Part shown: in pieces, positions 1 through 7,889 of the stretch
Position numbering within the stretch: position 1 is the first letter of the stretch
Layout: the number at the start of each line of letters is the position of its first letter
Source: Actinomycetospora sp. NBRC 106375
GTDB lineage: Bacteria; Actinomycetota; Actinomycetes; Mycobacteriales; Pseudonocardiaceae
Length of the DNA: 64,000 nucleotides
Assembly (NCBI RefSeq): GCF_030269665.1
Contig: NZ_BSTS01000023.1
Location: forward strand, 34,663-98,662
Direction: 5' to 3'
Made by a program: the position numbers and the translations under genes
Notes under the pieces: model-generated
Database searches by the model: none
Told to the model about the DNA's origin: nothing
Seen by the model: the letters and a program-made list of their open reading frames with translations, nothing else

Positions 1-555
1 GGACAGGTTCGGGGTCACGAGGGTGGCGCCGGGGACGGGCGGGGCGCCGTGGGGGTGCGGGTCCCAGACGACGGGCACGCGCGTCGCGGCCTCGCTCAGC
101 GCCGCGCGGACCGCCGGGTCCGCGGTCATCCCGCGCCCGTAGTCCGAGACCAGCACGACGCCCGCGCCGGCGATGGCCTCGACCATCGCCGACGACATCG
201 CGAACGGGCCCAGCCCGCCGTCGTCGACCCGCAGGAGCACGCGGTCGTCGGCGATCATCCGGGTCTTGGTCGGGACGGTGCCCTCAGCGGTCGCGGCGAC
301 CACGTCGACCCCGGGCAGCAGGGCACCGACGGGATCGCCGGGACCCAGCACCGTCACCAGCCGCACCGGCCGCTCGGTGCTCCGGGCCGCGAGCAGCGCC
401 GTGAGCCCGGCGCCGCCGGGGCGTTCGCGACGCTCCGCGGCGCCGAGCACCGGGGCGGGCGCGTCGGGACAGAGCTTCTCCACGTCCCCGACCACGTCGA
501 CGTCGCGCAGGCAGTCGCCGACGACCACGATCGAGCCGCGGGTCCGCGGGCTCAC
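1..555 (-). CDS. PfkB-family sugar kinase, HldE/RfaE-like (3' end outside window)
   Basis: Only the first 185 codons are present; the gene runs off the left edge. The visible protein starts SPRTRGSIVVVGDCLRDVDV and has the ribokinase-type Gly-Gly sequence PGGAGLTALLAA, followed by VTVLGPGDPVGALLPG and a VLVSDYGRG stretch typical of heptose-7-phosphate kinases (RfaE/HldE N-terminal domain). It would phosphorylate D-glycero-D-manno-heptose 7-phosphate at O-1, consistent with the isomerase gene upstream. The GTG start overlaps the stop of that gene by 4 bases (GTGA), implying translational coupling. Whether a C-terminal adenylyltransferase domain follows cannot be seen. Another PfkB sugar kinase is possible. 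Confidence 0.75.
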   Translation of the reverse strand, partial: MSPRTRGSIVVVGDCLRDVDVVGDVEKLCPDAPAPVLGAAERRERPGGAGLTALLAARSTERPVRLVTVLGPGDPVGALLPGVDVVAATAEGTVPTKTRMIADDRVLLRVDDGGLGPFAMSSAMVEAIAGAGVVLVSDYGRGMTADPAVRAALSEAATRVPVVWDPHPHGAPPVPGATLVTPNLS

Positions 556-1151
556 GGGACGAGCTCCTCGGCGGCGACCCGCGGCGCACGGGTCAGCGCC
601 TTGTCGACCATCTCGCACAGCAGGTGCACCGTGACGAGGTGCGCCTCCTGCACCGAGGGGGTCGCGCCGGGCAGGCACAGCGCCTCGGTGGCGGCGGCCG
701 CGAGCGGGTTGGGGCCCGGCCCGGTCAGCGCCCAGACGGTCAGCCCGAGCGCGCGGGCGGCCTCGGCGGCCGCGACGAGATTGGGGCTCGACCCGCTCGT
801 CGAGAGCAGGACGAGGAGGTCGCCCGGCCGCCCGTGCGCGCGGACCTGACGGGCGAAGACCTCCTCGTAGCCGTAGTCGTTGCCCAGCGCGGTGACCGTC
901 GACGTGTCGGCGTGCAGCGCGATCGCCGAGAGCGGCTCGCGCTCGCCGCGGTAGCGCCCGACGAGCTCGGCGGTGAGGTGCTGGGCCTCGGCGGCGCTGC
1001 CGCCGTTGCCCGCGGCGAGCAGACGCGCGCCGCGGCGCAGGCGGTCGGCGATCTCGCCGCCCCACCGCTCGATGCGCCCGGACTCGCCGGCGAGCCCGTC
1101 GAGCGTGGCGCGCAGCCCGCCGAGGTGCTGGTGGACGATCTCGACGCTCAT
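552..1151 (-). CDS. SIS-domain phosphoheptose isomerase, GmhA-like
   Basis: A 199-residue protein, the usual size for sedoheptulose-7-phosphate isomerase. The SIS fold is shown by LLAAGNGGSAAEAQHL near residue 45, HADTSTVTALGNDYGYEEVF and LLSTSGSSPNLVAAA. The Gly-Asn-Gly-Gly-Ser-Ala-Ala-Glu loop and the later QEAHLVTVHLLCEMVD helix are characteristic of GmhA. It would convert sedoheptulose 7-phosphate to D-glycero-D-manno-heptose 7-phosphate in the cytoplasm. The ATG start overlaps the TGA of the upstream GT4 gene (ATGA), and its own stop overlaps the kinase start. Context with GmhB-like and HldE-like genes supports the call; a DiaA-like SIS protein is less likely. Confidence 0.82.
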   Translation of the reverse strand: MSVEIVHQHLGGLRATLDGLAGESGRIERWGGEIADRLRRGARLLAAGNGGSAAEAQHLTAELVGRYRGEREPLSAIALHADTSTVTALGNDYGYEEVFARQVRAHGRPGDLLVLLSTSGSSPNLVAAAEAARALGLTVWALTGPGPNPLAAAATEALCLPGATPSVQEAHLVTVHLLCEMVDKALTRAPRVAAEELVP

Positions 1152-2380
1152 GCGGGGCTCCCGGTGGTCAGCGCGGTCCTCAGCGCGGGAACGGTGGCGG
1201 CGACCTCGCGGTACACCCGGGCGGCGGCCGCGGCGACGCGGTCCCAGCCGTACTCGGTCTCGGTCCGGCGGCGCCCGGCGCGGCCGAGGGCGCGGGCCCG
1301 CGCCGGGTCGGCCCGCAGCGCCGAGAGCGCGGAGGCCACCGCGGCGGGGTCGCCGGGACGGACGTGGTGGCCGGTGACGCCGTCGACGACGGTGTCGGCG
1401 AGCCCGCCGACCCGGGCCGCGACGACGGGCCGCCCGCACGCCATCGCCTCGAGCGGCACGAGACCGAACGGCTCGTAGGCCGGCACGCAGGCCACGGCGT
1501 CGGCGGAGCGGTACAGCTGCGGCAGCGCGTCGTGGCCGACCGCGCCGGCGAACCGGACGCGGTCGGCGACCCCGGCCGCACGTGCCAGGTCCCGCAGCCG
1601 CGCCACCTCGGGGTCGCTGTCGAGCTCCGGGAGCCGCGGCCCGCCGGCGACCACGAGCGAGACGTCGTCGGGCAGCCGCGCCAGCGCGGCGATCACGGTG
1701 TCGACGCCCTTGCGCGGGACCAGCCGGCTGACGGTCAACACGCGGAAGTCGTCGCCGGCGACCGCGTCGCCCGGCGTGAAGTGGCCGACGTCCACGCCGC
1801 ACGGCACGACCGTCGCGCGGTCGGCGGGCACGCCGAGCGCCACGAGCTCGTCGACCTCGTCGCGGCACGTCGCGAGCACCCGGTCGACCGACGCCCCCAG
1901 GTCGCTCTCGACCGCGACGCGGCGCGGCGGGCTCGTGTCGTCGGCGCCCTGGTGGCGGCGCTTGACCGACCCGAGCGCGTGGAACGTCTGCACCACCGGC
2001 ACCCCGAGCGCGCGGGCCGCGGGCAGCGCCGCCAGCCCCGACATCCAGAAGTGCGCGTGCACGACGTCGGGGACCTCGTCGCGCCAGCAGGCGGCGAGCT
2101 CCGCCGAGAAGGCGTCCATGTGGTGGACGAGGTCGTCCTTGGGCAGCTCGTGCGGCGGGCCGGCGTCGACGTGGTCGACGACCGCGCGCAGAGCGATCGG
2201 CACCCGCCGCGGCGACGTCCGGTCGGTCCGGCGGGTGTGGACGACGACCTCGTGGCCGGCGTCGGCCAGCGCCAGCGCCAGCGCGCGCACGGCGACGTTC
2301 TGGCCGCCGGCGTCGACCCCGCCGAGCCCGCGCGAGGCCGCGAGCGGACTGGCGTGCTCGGACACCATCGCGATCCGCAT
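1148..2380 (-). CDS. GT4 family glycosyltransferase
   Basis: A 410-residue GT-B glycosyltransferase. The N-terminus (MRIAMVSEHASPL then GGVDAGGQNV) is the acceptor-side Rossmann domain. The C-terminal nucleotide-sugar side shows VSRLVPRKGVD and the E-x7-E region YEPFGLVPLEAMACGRPVV, typical of GT4 (sucrose-phosphate synthase/MshA-like) enzymes. The ATG at 2380 is chosen because a GGGAGGAG ribosome site lies a few bases upstream (2387-2394); an in-frame ATG 15 codons earlier has no such site. It sits in the heptose-type cluster and overlaps the isomerase gene, so it probably transfers a sugar made or activated by that pathway. Donor and acceptor are unknown. Confidence 0.85.
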   Translation of the reverse strand: MRIAMVSEHASPLAASRGLGGVDAGGQNVAVRALALALADAGHEVVVHTRRTDRTSPRRVPIALRAVVDHVDAGPPHELPKDDLVHHMDAFSAELAACWRDEVPDVVHAHFWMSGLAALPAARALGVPVVQTFHALGSVKRRHQGADDTSPPRRVAVESDLGASVDRVLATCRDEVDELVALGVPADRATVVPCGVDVGHFTPGDAVAGDDFRVLTVSRLVPRKGVDTVIAALARLPDDVSLVVAGGPRLPELDSDPEVARLRDLARAAGVADRVRFAGAVGHDALPQLYRSADAVACVPAYEPFGLVPLEAMACGRPVVAARVGGLADTVVDGVTGHHVRPGDPAAVASALSALRADPARARALGRAGRRRTETEYGWDRVAAAAARVYREVAATVPALRTALTTGSPA

Positions 2381-2508
2381 GCGCACTCCTCCCTCGGCCC
2401 GCGCAGGGGCCGGGACATGAATCACCGAGCGGCGCGCGTGGGCGCCGAGGGGACAGGAGGGACCGGGCCGGCCCGTGGTCTGGACCGGTCCTCGTGTCCC
2501 GCGAAGAT

Positions 2509-2589
2509 CAGGACGCGGGGGGCAGGACGCCGGGGGCGGGGGCGCCGCGAGTCAGGACGCCGCAGGTCAGGACGTGCTGGTCAGGACGC
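2509..2589. repeat. five spaced direct repeats of CAGGACGC/T
   Basis: The octamer CAGGACGC occurs at 2509, 2523, 2553 and 2582, with CAGGACGT at 2568. Spacing is 14, 30, 15 and 14 bases, as if one unit in a 14-15 bp array has decayed. The array fills the roughly 200-base gap between two minus-strand glycosyltransferase genes, and its last copy overlaps the stop codon of the upstream one. No gene is seen in the gap. It may be an operator array or only a decayed tandem repeat. Confidence 0.6.
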
Positions 2590-3627
2590 CGTCGTCAGCG
2601 CGTGGCGAGCGGAGGCCCGGTGCTCGACCACCTCGTCGAGCAGCCGGTCCCAGTCGTCGAGGAAGCGGCCGACGCCGTGTCTGGCGAGCGCCGCGGCGCG
2701 GGCGGCGCTGCCCGCCGCGCGGGCGAGCCCGGGGTCGTCGCGGAAGGTGCGCAGGCCCTCGTGCAGGGTCCGCAGGTCGGTGGCGACGACGCCGGCGTCG
2801 GGCGGGACGTCGACCGCCGCCTCGGTGGTGGCCAGCGCCACCACCGGCATCCCGAGCATCATCGCCTCGATCAGCGACAGGCCCAGCGACGTCCACCGCA
2901 CCGGGTGCAGGTAGGCGCGGTGCCGGGCGATCTCGGTGTGCAGCCGGTCCTGCGGCAGGTCGCCGCCGATCGCGACGCCGGGGTGGCGCACGGCCTCGCC
3001 CAGGCGCTCGCTGCCGATCCCGTAGACGTCGAGACCGATGGTGTCGGCGAACTCCGCGAGCAGGTCGGTGCCGGTGACGCGCCCGCGGCGCACCGGCTCG
3101 TTGACGACGACCGCCGCCCGGTCGAGCTCGCCGGTGTAGCGCTCGCCGGGGTCGAGCACGCCGTGCTCGATCACGTGGACCGGTGCGCGGCCGGTGTCCC
3201 ACATGAGGGCGTTGAAGTGCGTGACGTGCACGACGGGGATGTCGTCGCGGTCGGCCAGCGGGTGCCGGGACGACGGGACGTCGCCCTTGGGCGTGTTGTG
3301 CTCGACGAAGACGGCGGGCAGGTCGCGTCCCGGTCGCCGTCCGGTCCAGCGCTCGGTCAGCTCGATCTCCTCGGGCCGCTGCAGCACGACGGCGTCGATG
3401 TCGTCGGCGCGGTCGCGCAGCTGCTCCGGGGTGGCCTCCTCGGCCCGCGCGGGCCAGTCCCAGGCCGCGGGCCGGCCGCCGCCCCAGGGCCCGCCCTCGG
3501 GCAGGACCGGCAGCAGGCACGTGTGCCGGCCCTGCACGAAGGCGGTCGTCCACGAGCCGTGGACGTGCCAGTGCAGGACGGTGCGCGCCGTCTGCGAGGT
3601 CCGCGAGGCGGAGGGCGGGAAGGTCAC
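2581..3627 (-). CDS. glycosyltransferase, GT-B type
   Basis: A 348-residue protein with TVLHWHVHGSWTTAFVQGRH near the N-terminus, VFVEHNTPKGDVPSSRHPLA, and a C-terminal sugar-nucleotide region YLHPVRWTSLGLSLIEAMML typical of GT4-like transferases. The start is a GTG at 3627; no other in-frame start exists between it and an upstream stop. An ATG at 3658 with a strong GGAGGGAG site lies in a different frame, so either the GTG is used with a weak site or an indel separates the two. It follows the GT9 gene after about 50 bases in the same operon. The acceptor is unknown. Confidence 0.75.
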   Translation of the reverse strand: MTFPPSASRTSQTARTVLHWHVHGSWTTAFVQGRHTCLLPVLPEGGPWGGGRPAAWDWPARAEEATPEQLRDRADDIDAVVLQRPEEIELTERWTGRRPGRDLPAVFVEHNTPKGDVPSSRHPLADRDDIPVVHVTHFNALMWDTGRAPVHVIEHGVLDPGERYTGELDRAAVVVNEPVRRGRVTGTDLLAEFADTIGLDVYGIGSERLGEAVRHPGVAIGGDLPQDRLHTEIARHRAYLHPVRWTSLGLSLIEAMMLGMPVVALATTEAAVDVPPDAGVVATDLRTLHEGLRTFRDDPGLARAAGSAARAAALARHGVGRFLDDWDRLLDEVVEHRASARHALTTAS

Positions 3628-3678
3628 CGGCGAGGTATTGGTTCCGGGCGGAGCCCATAAACTCTCCCTCCGGAACTA

Positions 3679-4749
3679 CTACTCTCCGTGGAGGATCTCG
3701 CCGACCGCGGTGACGACGTCCGCGCCGCGCACGGAGTCGAGGCACGGGTGACCAGGCACGGGACAGGTCCGGGCCCGTGTGCCCCGGCACGGCGCGCCCT
3801 GATCGCCGAGAAGAATTCGTCGCACTCCGTAAGGAGCCCACCGTTCCGGGGGAACGACCGGGGCGAACAACGAGACGACCGGCACACCCACGGCGGCGGC
3901 CAGGTGGGCGGGTCCTGTGTTGCCGACCACGACCGCCCGCGCCCCGGCGAGCACGGCCGCGAGCGACCCGAACCCGGTGCACCCGCCGAGATCGACACCG
4001 TGCTCGCCGGCGACCCGGGCGGTGAGCGCGGCCTCGCCCGGCGCGCCCGTGACGACGACCCGGTACCCGGCCGCGGTGAGCGCGGCGACGCCCTCGGCGG
4101 CGCGGTGCGGCGACCATGCCCGGGCCGGCACCGACGCGCCCGGGTGCAGCACGACGTAGTCGCCGGTCCCGGGGAGCAGCTCCGCGGCCTCGCGGCGCGC
4201 GGCGTCGTCGACGGTCACCGCGAGGCGGCCGTCGTCGCCCGGTGGCAGCGCGTAGCCCGCGCGGTCCGCGATCGCCAGGGCGCGCTCGGGCTCGGGGAGG
4301 TCCTCCGGGAGGTCCTCGCCGGGGCGCAGTCGGACGTCGAGGAGGCTGCCGGGGTAGTCGACCGAGGCGGCGGTGATCCGCGGGACGCCGGCGAGGCGCA
4401 GCACCAGGGCGGTCGGCAGCGGCGACTGGTGGAACGAGGTCAGGATCACCGCCTCGTCGGCGTCCAGCGCGGCGAGCGTGTCGACGAGCGCCGCGGTGTC
4501 CTCCCGCGTCACCGGCGGCGGCTCGGCGTCCACCCACGCGCACCGCCAGACGACGACGTCGTCGACACCGGGCAGCAGCCCGGCGGCCTGCCGCCCGCGG
4601 GGGCCGACGACGGCCACCACCTCGTCGGCGCCGGCGGCCACGGCGCGCACGGCGGGGCCGGACAGGAGGACGTCGCCGTCGCTGTCGAGGCGCACGATGA
4701 GGACGCGGGTCCCGGGAGACGGAGCCTGCGGAGCTCGACCCGTGGTCAC
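3679..4749 (-). CDS. GT9 family glycosyltransferase (heptosyltransferase-like)
   Basis: A 356-residue GT9 protein. After a short leader it reads RVLIVRLDSDGDVLLSGPAV, the heptosyltransferase N-terminal signature (R-x-D-x-x-G-D). The C-terminal half has VVLHPGASVPARAWSPHRAA and the conserved VVVGNTGPAHLAAAVGVPVV followed by SLFAPVVPPERWAPYG, matching ADP-heptose:LPS heptosyltransferases. The GTG start overlaps the TGA of the GmhB-like gene. In a Gram-positive bacterium without LPS it probably decorates a secreted polysaccharide or glycolipid; this is inference from context. Confidence 0.85.
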   Translation of the reverse strand: MTTGRAPQAPSPGTRVLIVRLDSDGDVLLSGPAVRAVAAGADEVVAVVGPRGRQAAGLLPGVDDVVVWRCAWVDAEPPPVTREDTAALVDTLAALDADEAVILTSFHQSPLPTALVLRLAGVPRITAASVDYPGSLLDVRLRPGEDLPEDLPEPERALAIADRAGYALPPGDDGRLAVTVDDAARREAAELLPGTGDYVVLHPGASVPARAWSPHRAAEGVAALTAAGYRVVVTGAPGEAALTARVAGEHGVDLGGCTGFGSLAAVLAGARAVVVGNTGPAHLAAAVGVPVVSLFAPVVPPERWAPYGVRRILLGDQGAPCRGTRARTCPVPGHPCLDSVRGADVVTAVGEILHGE

Positions 4750-5297
4750 GGCCCGAACCCCAGCAGCTCGACCGCCGCGAGGAGGTCGTCGGCGACGATC
4801 CCGCGCGCCGCGGCGTCGACGACCTCCTCGGCGCGCGTCGCGGCGGTGGGCACGAGCACGGCCCGGGCACCGGCGGCGTCGGCGGCCCCGACGTCGGCGG
4901 CGATGTCCCCGACGACGGCGACGTCGCGCGGCGCCAGACCGAGCGTCGCGGCCGCGTCCAGCACCATCCCGGGGGCGGGCTTGCGGCAGGCGCAGCCGTC
5001 CGACGCGCCGTGCGGGCACCACCGGATCACGGCGAACGGGCCCAGCAGCTCGTCGAGGCGCGCGTTGACCGCCGTCACCTGCTCGGTGGTGAGCAGCCCG
5101 CGCGCGATCCCGGACTGGTTGCTCACCACCCCGACGGGCACGCCCGCGGCGCGGACCCGGGCCAGCGCCGGGGCGGCGGCCGCGACCGGCCGGACGGCGG
5201 CGGGGTCGCCGTTGTAGGGGACGTCCACGACGAGGGTGCCGTCGCGGTCGAACAGCACCGCACGCGGTCGGTCGCTCACGGACGCGCAGCTCACCAC
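4746..5297 (-). CDS. HAD-family heptose bisphosphate phosphatase, GmhB-like
   Basis: A 183-residue HAD phosphatase of the histidinol-phosphatase/GmhB type. Motif I is VLFDRDGTLVVDVPY (Asp-x-Asp), motif II is GVVSNQSGIARG, and the zinc loop is shown by WCPHGASDGCACRKPAPGM (Cys-x-His ... Cys-x-Cys), which is characteristic of GmhB. Motif IV is VAVVGDIAADVGAADAAGA. It would remove the 7-phosphate from heptose 1,7-bisphosphate. First gene of the minus-strand operon; its promoter should lie in the divergent gap at 5298-5450. Confidence 0.82.
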   Translation of the reverse strand: MVSCASVSDRPRAVLFDRDGTLVVDVPYNGDPAAVRPVAAAAPALARVRAAGVPVGVVSNQSGIARGLLTTEQVTAVNARLDELLGPFAVIRWCPHGASDGCACRKPAPGMVLDAAATLGLAPRDVAVVGDIAADVGAADAAGARAVLVPTAATRAEEVVDAAARGIVADDLLAAVELLGFGP

Positions 5298-5450
5298 GGG
5301 TGCCGGTGCTCCGCAGCGCCGTGAGCCCGCCGTGTGGTGCCGACCGGGCTCGGTTTGTGGTCAGGGGCCCCGGGTACACGCCGGGAGACCGGAGCCTCGC
5401 CGGTTCGTCCTCGGCCCCGAGCGGGCGTGACCGACCTGGAGGAAGCCCTC

Positions 5451-5972
5451 GTGATCCGCCCCCTGCCACCCGAGAACCGGGGACCGGTGGCGTTGCGTGA
5501 CGTCGAGGTGCGGGTGCTGGCGGTCCCCGAGGCGCTGGTCACCGTGCGCACCGTCGCCGGCGATCTCGCCGCGCGCGCCGAGTTCCCCCTCGACACGGTC
5601 GACGACCTCAAGCTCGCCGTGGACGAGGCGTGCACCTGCCTCGCCGACATCGCCCGGCCCGACACCCGGCTCACCGGCACGTTCAGCGTCGACGAGGACG
5701 GCATCACGATGACGGTGTCGGTCTCGACGCTCGGCCCGATCTCGCTGCCCACCGACACGTTCGCGTGGCGCGTGCTGACGGTGCTCGCCGACGACGTCCG
5801 CGTCCTCGCCGAGGCCCCCACCGAGCCCGGCGGCGCGCACCGGCTCGCGCTGCGGATGACCCTCGACCGGCCCGCGCTGGTGCCGCGCGGGGACACCGGG
5901 ATCGCCGACGACGCCGAGGAGCTCGCCGCCGTCGCCTCCTTCCCCGCACGCCCCGGGGCCCCGGCTCCGTGA
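5451..5972 (+). CDS. RsbW/UsfX-like anti-sigma regulatory protein (HATPase_c type)
   Basis: A 173-residue protein with a GHKL-like N-box, LKLAVDEACTCLADIARPDT (near residue 50), as in RsbW-type anti-sigma factor kinases. The rest fits the short fold: an N-terminal strand region RVLAVPEALVTVRTVAGDLA and a C-terminal beta region. The GTG at 5451 is preferred because GGAGGAAG ends a few bases upstream (5438-5445); a GTG at 5427 is possible. It is directly followed by, and overlaps (GTGA), the SigF-type sigma gene, the usfX-sigF order known in mycobacteria. It probably binds and inhibits that sigma factor. Confidence 0.75.
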   Translation: MIRPLPPENRGPVALRDVEVRVLAVPEALVTVRTVAGDLAARAEFPLDTVDDLKLAVDEACTCLADIARPDTRLTGTFSVDEDGITMTVSVSTLGPISLPTDTFAWRVLTVLADDVRVLAEAPTEPGGAHRLALRMTLDRPALVPRGDTGIADDAEELAAVASFPARPGAPAP

Positions 5973-6946
5973 CACCGGCCGGCTCGCCCGACCCCACCGA
6001 CCCGCGCGCCCTGGCGCGACCCGCCGATCCCACGGATGTGAGCTCGATCGACGCCATGACCGACACCGCCGGCGTGACCGGTACGCCGACCGCCGACGGT
6101 GCTGCCCCGGAGCGCGACGGCACCCCCGCCACGACACGCGAGACGACGCGCGAGACCACCGGCAGCACCGGGCGCCGCAGCGGCTCGCGGGGCGAGTACG
6201 ACCACCTGATGCCGAAGCTCGCCGAGCACGCCGCGCTCGAGAAGGGCACCGCCGAGCGCCGGCGCCTGCGCGACGAGCTGGTGCGCGGGCACCTGCCGGT
6301 CGCCCAGCACATCGCGCGGCGGTTCTCCCGGCGTGGCGAGCCGGAGGAGGACCTCGAGCAGGTCGCCACCCTCGGCCTGATCAACGCCGTCGACCGCTAC
6401 GACCCGGCCCGCGGCACCGACTTCCTGTCGTACGCGGTGCCGACGATCACCGGCGAGGTCCGCCGGCACTTCCGCGACCAGGCCTGGTCGATGCGCGTAC
6501 CGCGCCGGCTCAAGGACCTCAACGTCACGCTGTCCTCGGCGATGTCGCAGATGTCGCAGACGCTGGGCCGCGCGCCCAACGCCGCCGAGCTCGCCGAGCA
6601 CCTCGGGATCGCGAAGGAGGAGGTGCTCGAGGCCCTCGAGGCGTCGAACGCCTACCGCAGCGGGTCGCTCGACGAGATGCTCGTCGACGACCCGGACTCG
6701 GGCACCGTGTCCGACCTGCTCGGCGAGGCCGACGCGGCGCTCGACCAGGTCGAGTACCAGCAGTCGCTGGCCCCGTTGCTCGAGAAGCTCCCCCAGCGCG
6801 AGCGCACGATCATCAAGCTTCGCTTCTTCGGGAACCTGACGCAGTCGCAGATCGCCGAGCAGGTCGGGATCTCGCAGATGCACGTCTCGCGGCTGCTCGC
6901 CAAGACCCTCGCCCAGCTGCGCGAAGGACTCGGCGACGCCCGGTGA
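5969..6946 (+). CDS. sigF: SigF/SigB-type alternative RNA polymerase sigma factor
   Basis: Group 3 sigma factor of the stress/sporulation family. Region 2 reads GHLPVAQHIARRFSRRGEPE, then DLEQVATLGLINAVDRYDPA and ITGEVRRHFRDQAWSMRVPR; region 3 is SQTLGRAPNAAELAEHLGI; region 4 is LPQRERTIIKLRFFGNLTQ with the helix-turn-helix SQIAEQVGISQMHVSRLL. The GTG at 5969 overlaps the anti-sigma stop and gives 325 residues with a disordered leader. An ATG at 6056 giving 296 residues is equally plausible. Activity is probably controlled by the upstream RsbW-like partner. Confidence 0.88.
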   Translation: MTPAGSPDPTDPRALARPADPTDVSSIDAMTDTAGVTGTPTADGAAPERDGTPATTRETTRETTGSTGRRSGSRGEYDHLMPKLAEHAALEKGTAERRRLRDELVRGHLPVAQHIARRFSRRGEPEEDLEQVATLGLINAVDRYDPARGTDFLSYAVPTITGEVRRHFRDQAWSMRVPRRLKDLNVTLSSAMSQMSQTLGRAPNAAELAEHLGIAKEEVLEALEASNAYRSGSLDEMLVDDPDSGTVSDLLGEADAALDQVEYQQSLAPLLEKLPQRERTIIKLRFFGNLTQSQIAEQVGISQMHVSRLLAKTLAQLREGLGDAR

Positions 6947-7878
6947 GAGCCGTCGTCCTGCGCGACCTCGGCCTCGGTGACCTGCTCGTCGCCGTCCCCG
7001 CGCTGCGCCTGCTGCGCCGCGCCCTCCCCGATCACGAGATCACCCTCGTCGCCCCGGCCGCCCTGTCCCCGGTGGTGGCGCGCATCGAGGCCGTCGACTC
7101 CCACGTGAGCAGTTGCGGGCCCTCTAGGGGCGCCAACTGCTCACATACGGCGGTCAACCTCCACGGCAAGGGGCCGGAGAGCCACGCGCGGTTGGAGGCC
7201 CTGGAGCCGGCGGTCCGGATCGGGCACGCCGCACCGGGCTGGGACGGGCCGTCGTGGGTCGACGACCCGACCGTGCCCGAGCGCCGGCGCTGGACCGACC
7301 TGCTCGCCGCGACCGGGCTCGTCTCCCCCGGGGACGCCCGCGACGGCGCCGACGACCTCGCCCTGCCCGGCCGCCGCGCCGTCCCCGGCGGGCCGGTCGT
7401 CGTGCACCCCGGCGCCGCGTACGGGTCCAAACGCTGGCCGCCCGAACGCTTCGCCGCGTGCGCGGCGGCGCTGCACCGGCGGGGCCGGGCGGTCGTCGTC
7501 ACCGGCGGCACCGACGAGCGCCGGCTGACCGCCGAGGTCGTGGCCCGTGCCGGCCTGCCCGCCGACGCCGACCTCGGCGGGCGCACCGACCTCGCCGGCC
7601 TGCTCGACCTCGTCGCCGCCGCCTCGCTCGTCCTCGCCGGCGACACGGGCGTCAGCCACGTCGCCACGGCCTTCGGCACGCCGTCGGTGACGCTCTTCGG
7701 CCCGGTGCCCGCGACGCAGTGGGGCCCGCCGCCCGGCGGCCCGCACGTCGTCCTCGGTGACGACACCGCCCGGCGCGGCGAGCGCTTCGCCGCTGACCCC
7801 GACCCCGCCCTGCTCGCCGTCACGCCCGACCAGGTGCTCGCCGCGATCCCCTCCCCGGCCCGCGCCGTTCCCGCCTAG
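6943..7878 (+). CDS. GT9 family glycosyltransferase carrying an in-frame palindrome
   Basis: A 311-residue heptosyltransferase-like protein. It starts with MRAVVLRDLGLGDLLVAVPA and ends with the GT9 signature LVLAGDTGVSHVATAFGTPS then LFGPVPATQWGPPPGG. VVVHPGAAYGSKRWPPERFA is the central motif. The GTG start overlaps the sigma-factor stop. Residues about 55-67 (SHVSSCGPSRGANCSHT) are encoded by a 40-base palindrome of a dispersed family, replacing the usual linker before AVNLHGKGPESH. The frame is kept, so the protein may be active with an extended loop, or it may be damaged. Confidence 0.85.
   Translation: MRAVVLRDLGLGDLLVAVPALRLLRRALPDHEITLVAPAALSPVVARIEAVDSHVSSCGPSRGANCSHTAVNLHGKGPESHARLEALEPAVRIGHAAPGWDGPSWVDDPTVPERRRWTDLLAATGLVSPGDARDGADDLALPGRRAVPGGPVVVHPGAAYGSKRWPPERFAACAAALHRRGRAVVVTGGTDERRLTAEVVARAGLPADADLGGRTDLAGLLDLVAAASLVLAGDTGVSHVATAFGTPSVTLFGPVPATQWGPPPGGPHVVLGDDTARRGERFAADPDPALLAVTPDQVLAAIPSPARAVPA
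7105..7144. repeat. dispersed palindrome, copy 1 (inside GT9 gene)
   Basis: Arms GTGAGCAGTTG and CAACTGCTCAC are perfectly complementary over 11 bp around a GC-rich centre with a TCTA loop. The same arm sequence occurs in copy 3 at 15502-15543. It lies within an open glycosyltransferase frame. Confidence 0.8.
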
Positions 7879-7889
7879 CATCACCCTCC

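Noticed and set aside
2567..4870. 767-codon minus-strand frame across two glycosyltransferases
   Set aside because: It runs in the wrong frame through both genes and is Arg-rich throughout; only the ATG at 3658 with a strong ribosome site is of interest and is mentioned with the glycosyltransferase.
5291..6883. 530-codon minus-strand frame opposite the sigma-factor genes
   Set aside because: Shadow of the RsbW-like and SigF genes, with no protein-like motifs.
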